Shown piece by piece: positions 8,265 through 16,877 of a stretch of 64,000 nucleotides of DNA. Where the stretch lies: contig CALTTG010000008.1 in the NCBI GenBank assembly GCA_943908475.1, forward strand, positions 27,926 to 91,925. The letters run 5' to 3'. Position numbers and translations under genes: made by a program. This DNA comes from an uncultured Burkholderiales bacterium (GTDB lineage: Bacteria > Pseudomonadota > Gammaproteobacteria > Burkholderiales > Burkholderiaceae_C). How positions within the stretch are numbered: position 1 is the stretch's first letter; each line of letters opens with the position of its first letter. Below the pieces are notes generated by a model. It searched no databases. It was not told the origin of the DNA and worked only from the letters and a program-made list of their open reading frames with translations.

Positions 8265-9734
8265 ATGAACAAACCCGTGGAAGATGGCGTCATCCTCGAT
8301 GCCAAGAAGCGTTACAGCGCCGGCGTCCTGAAGTACCGCCAGATGGGCTACTGGGATGCCGACTACACGCCCAAGGACACCGATGTGGTGTGCCTGTTCC
8401 GCGTGACGCCGCAAGACGGGGTGGACCCGATCGAGGCCGCCGCCGCCGTGGCCGGGGAAAGCTCGACCGCCACCTGGACGGTGGTGTGGACCGACCGCCT
8501 GACTGCCTGTGACAGCTACCGCGCCAAGGCCTACAAGGTCGAAGAGGTGCCCAACACCCCAGGCCAGTACTTTGCCTGGGTGGCTTACGACCTGGTGCTG
8601 TTCGAGGAAGGCTCGATCGCCAACATGACGGCCAGCTTGATTGGCAACGTCTTCAGCTTCAAGCCCCTCAAGGCCTGCCGCCTCGAAGACATCCGCATCC
8701 CTGTGGCGTATGTCAAGACCTTCAAGGGCCCCCCCACCGGCATGGTGGTGGAGCGTGAGCGCCTCGATAAATTCGGCCGCCCGCTGCTGGGCGCCACCAC
8801 CAAGCCCAAGTTGGGTCTGAGCGGGCGCAACTATGGCCGTGTGATCTATGAAGGCCTCAAGGGCGGCCTTGACTTCATGAAAGACGACGAGAACATCAAC
8901 TCGCAGCCCTTCATGCATTGGCGAGATCGCTTCCTGTTCGTGATGGATGCGGTCAACAAGGCGCAAGCCATGACCGGCGAAATCAAGGGCAGCTACCTCA
9001 ACGTCACGGCCGCGACCATGGAAGACATGTACGAGCGGGCGGAGTTCGCCAAGAGCTTGGGTTCGGTCGTCATCATGATCGACTTGGTGGTCGGCTGGAC
9101 CGCCATTCAGAGCATGGCCAACTGGTGCCGCAAGAACGACATGGTGCTGCACATGCACCGCGCAGGGCACGGCACCTACACCCGCCAGAAGAACCATGGC
9201 GTGAGCTTCCGCGTGATCGCCAAATGGCTGCGCCTGGCCGGTTGTGACCACCTGCATGCGGGCACCGCCGTGGGCAAGCTGGAGGGCGACCCCATGACCG
9301 TGCAGGGCTACTACAACGTCTGCCGTGACAGCTTCACCCGACAAGACCTGCCGCGTGGCCTGTTCTTCGATCAGGATTGGGCCGATCTGCGCAAGGTCAT
9401 GCCGGTGGCGTCCGGTGGCATCCACGCGGGCCAGATGCACCAGTTGCTCGACCTGTTCGGCGACGATGTGATCCTGCAGTTCGGTGGCGGCACCATCGGC
9501 CATCCACAAGGGATTCAGGCCGGCGCCGTGGCCAACCGGGTGGCGCTGGAGTGCATGGTCAAGGCCCGCAACGAAGGCCGCGACCTGCTCAACGAAGGAC
9601 AAGACATCTTGCGCTCGGCCGCCCGATTCTGCGCACCGCTCAAGCAAGCCCTCGACACCTGGGGCGACATCACCTTCAACTACACCTCGACCGACACGAG
9701 CGATTACGCCGTGACCCCTTCGGTTGGCCTTTGA
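8265..9734 (+). CDS. cbbL: RuBisCO large subunit, red-type form I (IC-like)
   Basis: The 489-residue large subunit of ribulose-1,5-bisphosphate carboxylase/oxygenase carries out the CO2-fixing step of the Calvin cycle. Catalytic features are intact: TTKPK with Lys180 and Lys182, the carbamylated Lys206 with metal ligands Asp208 and Glu209 in GLDFMKDDE, and loop 6 GTAVGKLEGD. The sequence is close to the red-type large subunit of Cupriavidus, and the downstream cbbX and long cbbS confirm the red type. The frame is open upstream of 8265, but the ATG at 8265 gives the family's normal N-terminus. cbbS follows after 23 bases. Confidence 0.97.
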   Translation: MNKPVEDGVILDAKKRYSAGVLKYRQMGYWDADYTPKDTDVVCLFRVTPQDGVDPIEAAAAVAGESSTATWTVVWTDRLTACDSYRAKAYKVEEVPNTPGQYFAWVAYDLVLFEEGSIANMTASLIGNVFSFKPLKACRLEDIRIPVAYVKTFKGPPTGMVVERERLDKFGRPLLGATTKPKLGLSGRNYGRVIYEGLKGGLDFMKDDENINSQPFMHWRDRFLFVMDAVNKAQAMTGEIKGSYLNVTAATMEDMYERAEFAKSLGSVVIMIDLVVGWTAIQSMANWCRKNDMVLHMHRAGHGTYTRQKNHGVSFRVIAKWLRLAGCDHLHAGTAVGKLEGDPMTVQGYYNVCRDSFTRQDLPRGLFFDQDWADLRKVMPVASGGIHAGQMHQLLDLFGDDVILQFGGGTIGHPQGIQAGAVANRVALECMVKARNEGRDLLNEGQDILRSAARFCAPLKQALDTWGDITFNYTSTDTSDYAVTPSVGL

Positions 9735-9757
9735 CATCCCCTCAGGAGGACCCCGCC

Positions 9758-10198
9758 ATGATGAGCAACCCCACTGGCCGCATCACCCAAGGCATGTTCA
9801 GCTTTCTGCCTGACCTGACCGATGACGAGATCGGCCTGCAAGTCGAGTACGGTCTCCAGAAGGGCTACGCCTGGAGCGTGGAATTCACCGACGACCCCCA
9901 CCCCCGCAACACCTATTGGGACATGCATGGTCACCCCATGTTCGACCTGGACGACGCCGCTGGCGTGATGATGGAACTCAAGGCCTGTCGAGAGGCCTTT
10001 CCGCAGCACTACATCCGCCTGCAGGCCTTTGACTCGACCCGTGGTGTGGAAAGCGTGGTCATGAGTTTCATCGTCAACCGCCCCAGCCGTGAGCCCGGCT
10101 TTGCGTTGGAGCGCATGGAGATGGACGGTCGCAACGTTCGCTACACCCTGCGCTCATACGCCGCCGATCGCCCCGAGGGTGAGCGCTACACCGGTTGA
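9758..10198 (+). CDS. cbbS: RuBisCO small subunit, red-type
   Basis: The 146-residue small subunit caps the L8 core to form the L8S8 holoenzyme. It begins MMSNPTGRITQGMFSFLPDLTD, and its length, with a C-terminal extension past the common core (FALERMEMDGRNVRYTLRSY), marks it as red-type; in that group the extension forms a beta-hairpin lining the central solvent channel and replaces the longer internal loop of green-type small subunits. AGGAGGA at 9744-9750 is a strong ribosome-binding site 7 bases before the ATG at 9758; a second in-frame ATG follows at once and could be the true start. Confidence 0.96.
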   Translation: MMSNPTGRITQGMFSFLPDLTDDEIGLQVEYGLQKGYAWSVEFTDDPHPRNTYWDMHGHPMFDLDDAAGVMMELKACREAFPQHYIRLQAFDSTRGVESVVMSFIVNRPSREPGFALERMEMDGRNVRYTLRSYAADRPEGERYTG

Positions 10199-10205
10199 GG
10201 CCCGC

Positions 10206-11150
10206 ATGAACGCACCGCTCTACCGCATCCCGGCGAGCCCCGAGCCTGCCAGGCCCGCACCGGTCGCCGCCCCATCGGCGCCGATGCCCACCACGGTGGC
10301 CGAGGTTCTGGCCCATAGTCAGGTCGAGGACGTGCTGCATGAACTGGACCGCGACCTGGTGGGGCTGGCCCCCGTCAAGGCGCGCATTCGGGACATTGCC
10401 GCTTTGCTGGTGATCGACAAACTCAGGGCGGCCCATGGCATGTCCTCATCGCAGCCATCGCTGCACATGTGTTTTGCGGGCAACCCGGGCACGGGCAAAA
10501 CCACCGTGGCCCTGCGCATGGCGCAGATCCTGCACCGGCTGGGCCACGTGCGCAAAGGGCACCTGGTGGCGGTGACGCGAGATGACCTGGTGGGGCAGTA
10601 CATCGGCCACACGGCCCCCAAGACCCGCGAGGTGCTCAAAAAGGCCATGGGTGGCGTACTGTTCATCGATGAGGCGTACTACCTCTACCGTCCCGAAAAC
10701 GAGCGCGACTATGGTCAGGAAGCCATCGAGATCTTGCTGCAGGTGATGGAAAACCAGCGCGATGACCTGGTCGTCATCCTCGCGGGTTATGCCGATCGCA
10801 TGGCCACCTTCTTCAAATCGAACCCGGGCATGTCTTCGCGCATCGCGCACCACCTCGATTTCCCCGACTACGACGTCGTGGAGTTGCTGGCCATTGGCGA
10901 GACCTTGCTGACCGATCAGCACTACCGCTTTGGCGAGGGCGCTCGCGAGGCCTTCCATCGCTACCTGCACCAGCGCGTGCAACAGCCTCATTTTGCCAAT
11001 GCACGCAGCGTTCGCAACGCCCTGGAGCGTGCCCGCCTGCGCCAAGCCAGCCGATTGTTTGCCCAGCGTGACCGCGTCTGGACCCCGCAAGAGCTGTGCA
11101 CCATCGACGCGCAGGACATCCTCGCCAGCCGGGTGTTCAAAGCCGCTTGA
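10206..11150 (+). CDS. cbbX: Red-type RuBisCO activase CbbX (AAA+ ATPase)
   Basis: The 314-residue AAA+ protein remodels red-type RuBisCO: the hexamer uses ATP to pull on the large-subunit C-terminus and release inhibitory sugar phosphates. Visible motifs are Walker A GNPGTGKT (residues 92-99), the pore loop around Tyr132-Ile-Gly134, and Walker B GVLFIDEA (150-157). In characterised homologues RuBP binding triggers hexamer formation. The N-terminal 30 residues are proline/alanine-rich and probably disordered. It begins 7 bases after the cbbS stop, so the three RuBisCO genes should be co-transcribed. The frame is open upstream within cbbS; the start at 10206 fits the gap and family length. Confidence 0.95.
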   Translation: MNAPLYRIPASPEPARPAPVAAPSAPMPTTVAEVLAHSQVEDVLHELDRDLVGLAPVKARIRDIAALLVIDKLRAAHGMSSSQPSLHMCFAGNPGTGKTTVALRMAQILHRLGHVRKGHLVAVTRDDLVGQYIGHTAPKTREVLKKAMGGVLFIDEAYYLYRPENERDYGQEAIEILLQVMENQRDDLVVILAGYADRMATFFKSNPGMSSRIAHHLDFPDYDVVELLAIGETLLTDQHYRFGEGAREAFHRYLHQRVQQPHFANARSVRNALERARLRQASRLFAQRDRVWTPQELCTIDAQDILASRVFKAA

Positions 11151-11194
11151 TGCACGCAGCCTGACACCCCCCGACTTCAGACAGGACCTCCCCC

Positions 11195-12343
11195 ATGCCA
11201 GGCCCCACTTCCCTGATTCCCGTGCCCGGTCAGACCACGTTGGCCGAAGCCTTGGCCATGCACACCTCCGATGTGCCCGTGGCGCAGGCCATGGCCTTGC
11301 GAGACACCTTGATGACGCTGGCGATGGCCTGCGCCGACGTGGCCGAAGTGGCGGCCATGGGTGCGCTGGCCGATGCGCAAGGTCAGTCGGGTCAGACCAA
11401 CCACCATGGCAAGGCCCAGCAGAAGCTCGACCTGATCGCCGATGAGCGCATTGCGCGCGCGCTGAGCCGCTGCGAACACGTGGCCGCCTGGGCCAGCGAA
11501 GAGCACGAGCACATTCGCGTGCCCGATCGGCGCTTGCTCGACGAAGCCTTGCTGGGGGCGCAGAATCGGTCCACCCAAGGGCGTTTGCTGGTGGTGTATG
11601 ACCCGCTCGATGGCTCGTCGAACATCGACCCCAACCTGTCGGTGGGCACCATCTTTTCCATCCTGCCCCACCCCTACCTGGGGACCTCACCCGGGGATGC
11701 CGGCTTCATGCAGCCCGGCCATCAGCAACTGGCGGCCGGTTATGTGTTGTACGGGCCTGCCACGCTGCTGGTGCTCACCGTTCGGCGGGGTGTCATGGTC
11801 TTCACCCTCGACCGTCGCTCGGCCAGCCATGGTCAGCCCCGCTGGGTGCTCACGCAAGATCAGGTGCGCATTCCCACCCACACCCGGGAGTTCGCCATCA
11901 ATGCGTCCAACCAGCGGTTTTGGGAAAAGCCGGTGCAGCGCTATGTGGCCGAGTGCGTGGCCGGGGAGGGTGGTCCCCGCATGAAAGACTTCAACATGCG
12001 CTGGGTGGCGTCGATGGTGGCCGATGTGCACCGCATCATGACCCGGGGTGGGGTGTTCCTGTCCCCCCGTGACACCCGCGAGCCTCGCAAGCCTGGGCGC
12101 TTGCGCCTGATGTACGAAGGCGCACCGTTGGCCTTGCTGGTTGAGCAAGCCGGCGGGCGGGCCAGCACCGGCACCAACCACCTGCTGAACCTGGTGCCCG
12201 ACACCTTGCACCACCGAGTGCCCGTGATCTTGGGGGCTCGCGAAGAGGTCGAACGCATCGAGTCTTACCACGCCGACCCGCACGAAAACGTCAGCTGGCA
12301 GCTGTTCAAAACGCGGTCGCTGTTCGTGCAACCACAAGCTTGA
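11195..12343 (+). CDS. cbbF: Fructose-1,6-bisphosphatase class I
   Basis: The 382-residue enzyme removes the C1 phosphate of fructose 1,6-bisphosphate, and in many autotrophs the C1 phosphate of sedoheptulose 1,7-bisphosphate, in the regenerative phase of the Calvin cycle. The metal- and phosphate-binding motif VVYDPLDGSSNID identifies a class I FBPase, with the upstream acidic pair in WASEEHEH. The C-terminal segment PGRLRLMYEGAPLALLVEQAGG holds the sugar-phosphate contacts. It lies 44 bases after cbbX within the operon. A second, gluconeogenic FBPase elsewhere in the genome is likely, but not seen here. Confidence 0.93.
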   Translation: MPGPTSLIPVPGQTTLAEALAMHTSDVPVAQAMALRDTLMTLAMACADVAEVAAMGALADAQGQSGQTNHHGKAQQKLDLIADERIARALSRCEHVAAWASEEHEHIRVPDRRLLDEALLGAQNRSTQGRLLVVYDPLDGSSNIDPNLSVGTIFSILPHPYLGTSPGDAGFMQPGHQQLAAGYVLYGPATLLVLTVRRGVMVFTLDRRSASHGQPRWVLTQDQVRIPTHTREFAINASNQRFWEKPVQRYVAECVAGEGGPRMKDFNMRWVASMVADVHRIMTRGGVFLSPRDTREPRKPGRLRLMYEGAPLALLVEQAGGRASTGTNHLLNLVPDTLHHRVPVILGAREEVERIESYHADPHENVSWQLFKTRSLFVQPQA

Positions 12344-12369
12344 TCGTCACCCGAAGCCAGGGAGTTTGC

Positions 12370-13248
12370 ATGTCACGTCGTCATCCCATCATCGTGGTCA
12401 CTGGCTCCAGTGGCGCGGGCACGAGCACCGTCAAAAGCACCTTCGATGCCATCTTTCGGCGCGAGGGCGTGAGAGCGGCTGTCATCGAGGGCGATGCCTT
12501 CCACAAGTACAGCCGGGTCGAGATGAAGGCGCAGATGGCGCAGGCCGAACTCGAAGGGCGCCACCTGAGTCACTTCAGTCCGGATGCCAATGAATGGGCC
12601 GAATTGCAGCAGCAGTTCCGGGCCTATGGCGAAACCGGACGTTGCAAGACCCGCTTCTACCTGCACAACGCCGAAGAGGCCCAGCCGTATGGCCAGGAAG
12701 CGGGCACCTTCACACCATGGGTGGACACGCCAGTGGACACCGACCTTCTGTTCTACGAAGGTCTGCATGGTTGTGCCAAGACCGCCGAGGTGGACCTCAC
12801 CCGCCATGTCGACCTCAAGATCGGGGTGGTGCCCATCATCAACCTGGAGTGGATTCAAAAAATCCACCGCGACACCCGGTCGCGAGGCTATTCCAAAGAG
12901 GCGGTGTCTGACACCATCTTGCGGCGCATGCACGACTATGTGCACTACATCTGCCCGCAGTTCGGCGAGACCGACATCAACTTCCAGCGCGTGCCGGTGG
13001 TGGACACCTCCAACCCGTTCATCGCCCGCGACATTCCCACGGCGGGCGAAAGCATGACGGTCATCCGGTTCAGGAACCCCCGAGGCATCGACTTTCCCTA
13101 CCTGCTGTCGATGATCCCCGACTCCTTCATGTCGCGCGCCAACACCATCGTGGTGCCGGGCGGCAAGATGGACCTGGCCATGCAGTTGATCCTCACCCCC
13201 ATGATCTTGCGACTCATGGAGATCCGCAGCGCCCAACAGATGCAATGA
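12370..13248 (+). CDS. cbbP: Phosphoribulokinase (bacterial class I)
   Basis: The 292-residue kinase makes ribulose 1,5-bisphosphate from ribulose 5-phosphate and ATP, the step that commits carbon to RuBisCO. The P-loop is near the N-terminus (VTGSSGAGTSTVK), followed by the substrate-binding EGDAFHKYSR and the YEGLHGC stretch with the conserved catalytic region. Its length and lack of the plant regulatory cysteines place it with proteobacterial enzymes, which are octameric and NADH-activated in characterised examples. The ATG at 12370 follows AGGGAG at 12359-12364, 26 bases after the cbbF stop. The stop overlaps cbbZ by 4 bases. Confidence 0.96.
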   Translation: MSRRHPIIVVTGSSGAGTSTVKSTFDAIFRREGVRAAVIEGDAFHKYSRVEMKAQMAQAELEGRHLSHFSPDANEWAELQQQFRAYGETGRCKTRFYLHNAEEAQPYGQEAGTFTPWVDTPVDTDLLFYEGLHGCAKTAEVDLTRHVDLKIGVVPIINLEWIQKIHRDTRSRGYSKEAVSDTILRRMHDYVHYICPQFGETDINFQRVPVVDTSNPFIARDIPTAGESMTVIRFRNPRGIDFPYLLSMIPDSFMSRANTIVVPGGKMDLAMQLILTPMILRLMEIRSAQQMQ

Positions 13249-13997
13249 AAGACGCGCCCATGACCTCGACCCCGGCCCCGACCTTGCGCCTGATCACCTT
13301 CGACCTGGATGGCACCCTGGTCGACACCGCCCGAGAGATTGCCCTGGCCGCCAACCGCACCTTGGTCGAGATCGGTTTTCCCGAACGGCCGCTCGACGAC
13401 GTGACGCGATTGATTGGCCACGGCACCCGCGAGTTGATGAAAGGGCTCTTGAAGCACGCCGAGCAATCAGGGCGGGCGCTTCAGGTGCAGGCCCTGGATG
13501 TCGACCATGTGATGCAGGTGTTTGAGGGGCACTACCACGACACCACCGGCACGGACAGCCGCTTGTACCCCGGTTGCCTGGAAGGCCTTCGCCGCCTGCG
13601 CGACGCTGGCGTTGCCATGGCGTGTGTGACCAACAAGGAGCACCGCTTTGCCGAGCGCGTGCTGGCCGTCACGGGCCTGACGCCTTTCTTTGACATCCTC
13701 ATCGGTGGCGACAGCCTGACCGAGAAAAAGCCCCACCCCCTGGTCATTGAGCATTGCCTGGCGGCGCACGATGTGCTTCCATCGCAGGCAGCGCATGTGG
13801 GCGATTCCGGCATCGATGTGGAAACCGCTCGCCGCGCTGGCGTGTCGGCCTGGGCGGTGCCCTATGGCTACAACGGCGGTCAGCCCATCGAAGCCACGGC
13901 GCCCGATGGGGTGTTCGCTGGCATCGACCGCATTGCCGACCATGTGTTGCAAAGCCTTGCAGTTCCCCCTACCCAGGAGACCGTTCCATGGCCGTGA
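13245..13997 (+). CDS. cbbZ: Phosphoglycolate phosphatase
   Basis: The 250-residue HAD-superfamily phosphatase hydrolyses 2-phosphoglycolate formed by RuBisCO oxygenation, the first step of photorespiratory salvage. HAD motif I is DLDGTLVD (about residues 20-27) with the nucleophilic Asp, motif II is VTNKE, the motif III lysine is in EKKPHP, and motif IV is GDSGIDVETARRAG. The start at 13245 overlaps the cbbP stop (ATGA); an in-frame ATG at 13260 is an alternative. Its place in the operon supports the Calvin-cycle paralogue (CbbZ) rather than a housekeeping Gph, although the family is the same. Confidence 0.9.
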   Translation: MKDAPMTSTPAPTLRLITFDLDGTLVDTAREIALAANRTLVEIGFPERPLDDVTRLIGHGTRELMKGLLKHAEQSGRALQVQALDVDHVMQVFEGHYHDTTGTDSRLYPGCLEGLRRLRDAGVAMACVTNKEHRFAERVLAVTGLTPFFDILIGGDSLTEKKPHPLVIEHCLAAHDVLPSQAAHVGDSGIDVETARRAGVSAWAVPYGYNGGQPIEATAPDGVFAGIDRIADHVLQSLAVPPTQETVPWP

Positions 13998-14584
13998 GCA
14001 CCCCCATCGCCGACATTGGTTGGCCCGCTGCGCCCTTCACCCTCAAGGGCATCGACAGCCGTTTCCATTCGCTTCAGCAACTCGCGGGCCGACGAGGCAC
14101 CGTGGTGATGTTCATCTGCAACCATTGCCCGTATGTGAAGGCGGTCATGCCGCGCATCATCCGTGATGCCTTGGAGCTCAAGGCCTTGGGGGTGAACATG
14201 GTGGCCATCAATGCCAACGACGCCGAGGCCTATCCCGAGGACAGCTTCGCGCAGATGAAACTGGTGGCTCGGACCTTGAACTTGCCCTTCCATTACCTGC
14301 TGGACGACACGCAAAACGTGGCCCGCGCTTACGACGCGGTCTGCACGCCCGATTTTTACGGTTTTGATGCCGACTTGCGCCTGCAGTACCGAGGGCGGTT
14401 GGATGCCTCTCGCAAAGAGGCCGCCCCGGAGGACGCCCCGCGCGAGTTGTTCGATGCCATGCGCCTGATTGCGCACTATGGGTATGGTCCGGCCGAGCAA
14501 CACCCCAGCATGGGGTGCTCCATCAAGTGGCGTGAAGACGCACCGCTGCTTTCGCAGACTGCACCGTTTCAGCCGGTGATCTGA
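13988..14584 (+). CDS. Thioredoxin-fold redoxin (peroxiredoxin-like) at the end of the cbb operon
   Basis: The 198-residue protein belongs to the AhpC/TSA-like thioredoxin-fold group with the active-site motif CNHCPYVK (two cysteines, CxxC spacing) near residue 46. There is no signal peptide, so it is cytoplasmic. Relatives are annotated as thioredoxin-family or peroxiredoxin-like proteins without an established substrate. Its ATG overlaps the end of cbbZ by 10 bases, so it is almost certainly in the cbb transcript, which suggests a redox role linked to carbon fixation (inference). The last 62 bases overlap the convergent GMC oxidoreductase gene. Confidence 0.8.
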   Translation: MAVSTPIADIGWPAAPFTLKGIDSRFHSLQQLAGRRGTVVMFICNHCPYVKAVMPRIIRDALELKALGVNMVAINANDAEAYPEDSFAQMKLVARTLNLPFHYLLDDTQNVARAYDAVCTPDFYGFDADLRLQYRGRLDASRKEAAPEDAPRELFDAMRLIAHYGYGPAEQHPSMGCSIKWREDAPLLSQTAPFQPVI

Positions 14585-16193
14585 GGCGGATCAGGGCCGC
14601 TTCCTGCACAAAGGCAGCGGCTTTTTCGCCCACGACGATGGACGGCGCATTGGTGTTGCCACCGATCAGGGTGGGCATCACCGAGGCGTCAGCCACGCGC
14701 AGACCTTCGATGCCATGCACCTGCAGTCGGTCGTTCACCACGGCCATGGCATCGTGACCCATCTTGCAGGTGCCCACCGGATGATAGATGGTCTCGGCAT
14801 GGCGGCGAATGTGTTCTGCCAGTTGCTCATCGGTCTGCACATGGGCACCCGGCGTCAGCTCTTCACCTCGCAGCCCATCCCACGGTGCCGCCGCGAAAAT
14901 CTCCCGCACCCTCCGAACGCCCTTGACCAGGGTTTGAATGTCGTCGGGATGGCTGAGGTAGTTGGCCTCGATGCGCGGGGCGCTCATGGGGTCCGCATTG
15001 CGCAAGGTGATGCGCCCTCGGCTTTTCGGTCGCAGTTGACACACATGCAGGGTGTAGCCCTCCTGGCTGAGGTAGCGCAGGTCGCGCCCGTGGTTGCGCA
15101 GCGCCGCTGGCATGAAGTGCAGTTGCAGGTCAGGAATGGGCTCTTCGGGCGACGACTTGATGAAGCCTGCGCCTTCCGCGCCGTTGCTGGCCAAGGTGCC
15201 CGTGCCTTTGAGTGCGTACTCCAGGGCGTCCAGCGGGCCCCGCAACCAGGTGCGCAGCGTGAGCCCGCCCGAAATCGGTTTCAGGCACCGGTGGGTGACG
15301 GTCACGTCCAAGTGGTCTTGCAAGTTCTGCCCCACACCGGGCAGGTGTTGCACGCAGGCGATGCCGTGTCGCTGCAGCTCGGCCCCATCGCCGATGCCCG
15401 ATAGCATCAACAACTGGGGCGACTGAATGGCCCCCGCTGCCAGGATCACTTCGCCTCGTACATGAACCTCGTGGGACTGACCTCGGTGCACGAAGGCCAC
15501 ACCCACGGCCTTGAGACCGTTCAACAAGACGCGGGTGGCATGTGCGCCCGTCAAGATGGTGAGGTTGGGCCGTTGCCGCACATCAGGGGTCAGGAACGCC
15601 TTGGCCGTGCTGCAGCGGCGCCCTTTGATCTGGGTGACCTGGTAAAAGCCGACGCCCTCTTGCTCGGCCCCATTGAAATCGTCGTTGAGGCGGTGGCCCG
15701 CGGCTTGTGCGGCGGCCACGAACACCTGGGTGAGGGCATGGGGCTTGGCGGGGTCCATCACATGAAGTTCGCCTTGGGCCCCGTGGAAGGTGCTCGCCCC
15801 TCTCGATTGCTTCTGCGATTTGCGAAACCAGGGCAGCAGGTCGTCGTGGCCCCACCCTCGGTTGCCCAGCTCGGCCCAGTGGTCGTAGTCGCTGCGGTGG
15901 CCGCGGGTGTACAGCATGGCGTTCATGCCGCTGGAGCCGCCCAGCATGCGCCCTCGGGGCCAGAACAGCCGACGCCCGCCCAGTTCGGATTCGGCCTCGG
16001 TGTTGAACTGCCAGTTCAGACGGTGGCTGCGCATCAACCACAACATGCCCAAGGGGATGTGGATGGTGGGGTGCCAGTCATCGGGGCCGGCTTCCAGCAG
16101 GCACACTTGCACCTTGGGGTCTTCGCTCAAACGCTTGGCCAGCACGCAGCCGGCAGAGCCAGCCCCCACAATCACATGGTCGAATGTCTGCAT
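14523..16193 (-). CDS. GMC-family FAD-dependent oxidoreductase (alcohol/choline dehydrogenase type)
   Basis: The 556-residue flavoprotein oxidises an alcohol, passing electrons to a quinone or other acceptor. It has the N-terminal FAD dinucleotide fold VGAGSAGCVLAKRL (from about residue 9), the GMC signature PRGRMLGGSSGMNAM, the second signature GAIQSPQLLMLSGIG, and the C-terminal catalytic histidine region HPVGTCKMG. The pattern is typical of proteobacterial dehydrogenases such as AlkJ- and BetA-like enzymes; the substrate is unknown. The start at 16193 (MQTFDHVIVG) is preferred over the upstream in-frame start at 16220 because the FAD fold normally begins a few residues in. It is divergent from a TetR gene that probably controls it. 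Confidence 0.85.
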   Translation of the reverse strand: MQTFDHVIVGAGSAGCVLAKRLSEDPKVQVCLLEAGPDDWHPTIHIPLGMLWLMRSHRLNWQFNTEAESELGGRRLFWPRGRMLGGSSGMNAMLYTRGHRSDYDHWAELGNRGWGHDDLLPWFRKSQKQSRGASTFHGAQGELHVMDPAKPHALTQVFVAAAQAAGHRLNDDFNGAEQEGVGFYQVTQIKGRRCSTAKAFLTPDVRQRPNLTILTGAHATRVLLNGLKAVGVAFVHRGQSHEVHVRGEVILAAGAIQSPQLLMLSGIGDGAELQRHGIACVQHLPGVGQNLQDHLDVTVTHRCLKPISGGLTLRTWLRGPLDALEYALKGTGTLASNGAEGAGFIKSSPEEPIPDLQLHFMPAALRNHGRDLRYLSQEGYTLHVCQLRPKSRGRITLRNADPMSAPRIEANYLSHPDDIQTLVKGVRRVREIFAAAPWDGLRGEELTPGAHVQTDEQLAEHIRRHAETIYHPVGTCKMGHDAMAVVNDRLQVHGIEGLRVADASVMPTLIGGNTNAPSIVVGEKAAAFVQEAALIRLRSPAETVQSAKAAVRLHAT

Positions 16194-16209
16194 GTTGCGC
16201 TCCCGAGGG

Positions 16210-16249
16210 TTAACTCGCATACCGATGGAATTTAAGATACTGTGAGTAT
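16210..16249 (+). promoter_or_regulatory. Promoter with palindromic operator overlapping the tetR start
   Basis: TTAACT (16210-16215), a 17-base spacer and TAAGAT (16233-16238) form a plausible sigma-70 promoter for the TetR gene. A perfect inverted repeat ATACT-GTG-AGTAT (16237-16249) overlaps the -10 element and the ATG at 16248. A TetR-type repressor bound here would block its own transcription and probably that of the divergent GMC gene. The start site predicted from the -10 element is only a few bases from the ATG, so the mRNA may be nearly leaderless. Confidence 0.5.
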
Positions 16250-16877
16250 GTCAAAGACCAATCCAACTGGCAAGCCGGGGAAAACCACCTTGCGTGACCA
16301 GCATGCAGAAGCCACTCGCATGGCTTTGGTTCAGGCAGCGGTGGCCCGCTTTTCCAAGCATGGCCATGCGGGCACGAGTTTGGACGACATCGCGGCCGAT
16401 GTGGGCACCACCAAAGGCGCGGTCTACCACCACTTCAAAGACAAGCGGGCCCTGTTCGCCGCGGCCTATGAACACTTGTCCCATGCCCTGGTCACCGAGT
16501 TGTGGACGCAGCCCGAAATGGCCTCCGGCAGTGTGTATGGTGCAATCCACGCGTTCTTGACGCTGGCACCCCAGCATGGCTACAGCCGGGTGCTGTTCGT
16601 GGAAGGGCCGGTGGTGTTGGGCGCTGCTGCTTGTCGGGAGATCGATCTTCGCCATGGCCTGGGCCTGATGGAGGCCATGGTGGCTCAACACACGCCGCCC
16701 GAGTTGCTCCAGGAGGTTGGCACCGAGGTGCTGACGCGCATGCTGCTGGCGCAATTGATCGAGGCGGTGCAGCTCATCAGCACCGCGGCAGACCCCGCTC
16801 GCATGGCCACACAGGTCGAGCAAGTGCTCAAGCTCGCCATCGGTGCCCTGAGCCGACCTTCGTCACGCACCCCATGA
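16248..16877 (+). CDS. TetR/AcrR-family transcriptional regulator
   Basis: The 209-residue repressor has a TetR N-terminal helix-turn-helix (about residues 15-62; GHAGTSLDDIAADVGTTKGAVYHHFKDK) and a ligand-binding C-terminal helical domain of unrecognised specificity. It is divergent from the GMC oxidoreductase gene, and the palindrome across its start codon suggests autoregulation and control of that enzyme, perhaps by the oxidoreductase substrate (inference). A GTG at 16242 would add two residues. Its stop overlaps the 6-phosphogluconolactonase start by 4 bases. Confidence 0.85.
   Translation: MSKTNPTGKPGKTTLRDQHAEATRMALVQAAVARFSKHGHAGTSLDDIAADVGTTKGAVYHHFKDKRALFAAAYEHLSHALVTELWTQPEMASGSVYGAIHAFLTLAPQHGYSRVLFVEGPVVLGAAACREIDLRHGLGLMEAMVAQHTPPELLQEVGTEVLTRMLLAQLIEAVQLISTAADPARMATQVEQVLKLAIGALSRPSSRTP

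Noticed and set aside
8205..9737. Minus-strand frame (510 codons) opposite cbbL
   Set aside because: Antisense to a fully conserved RuBisCO gene; no family resemblance.
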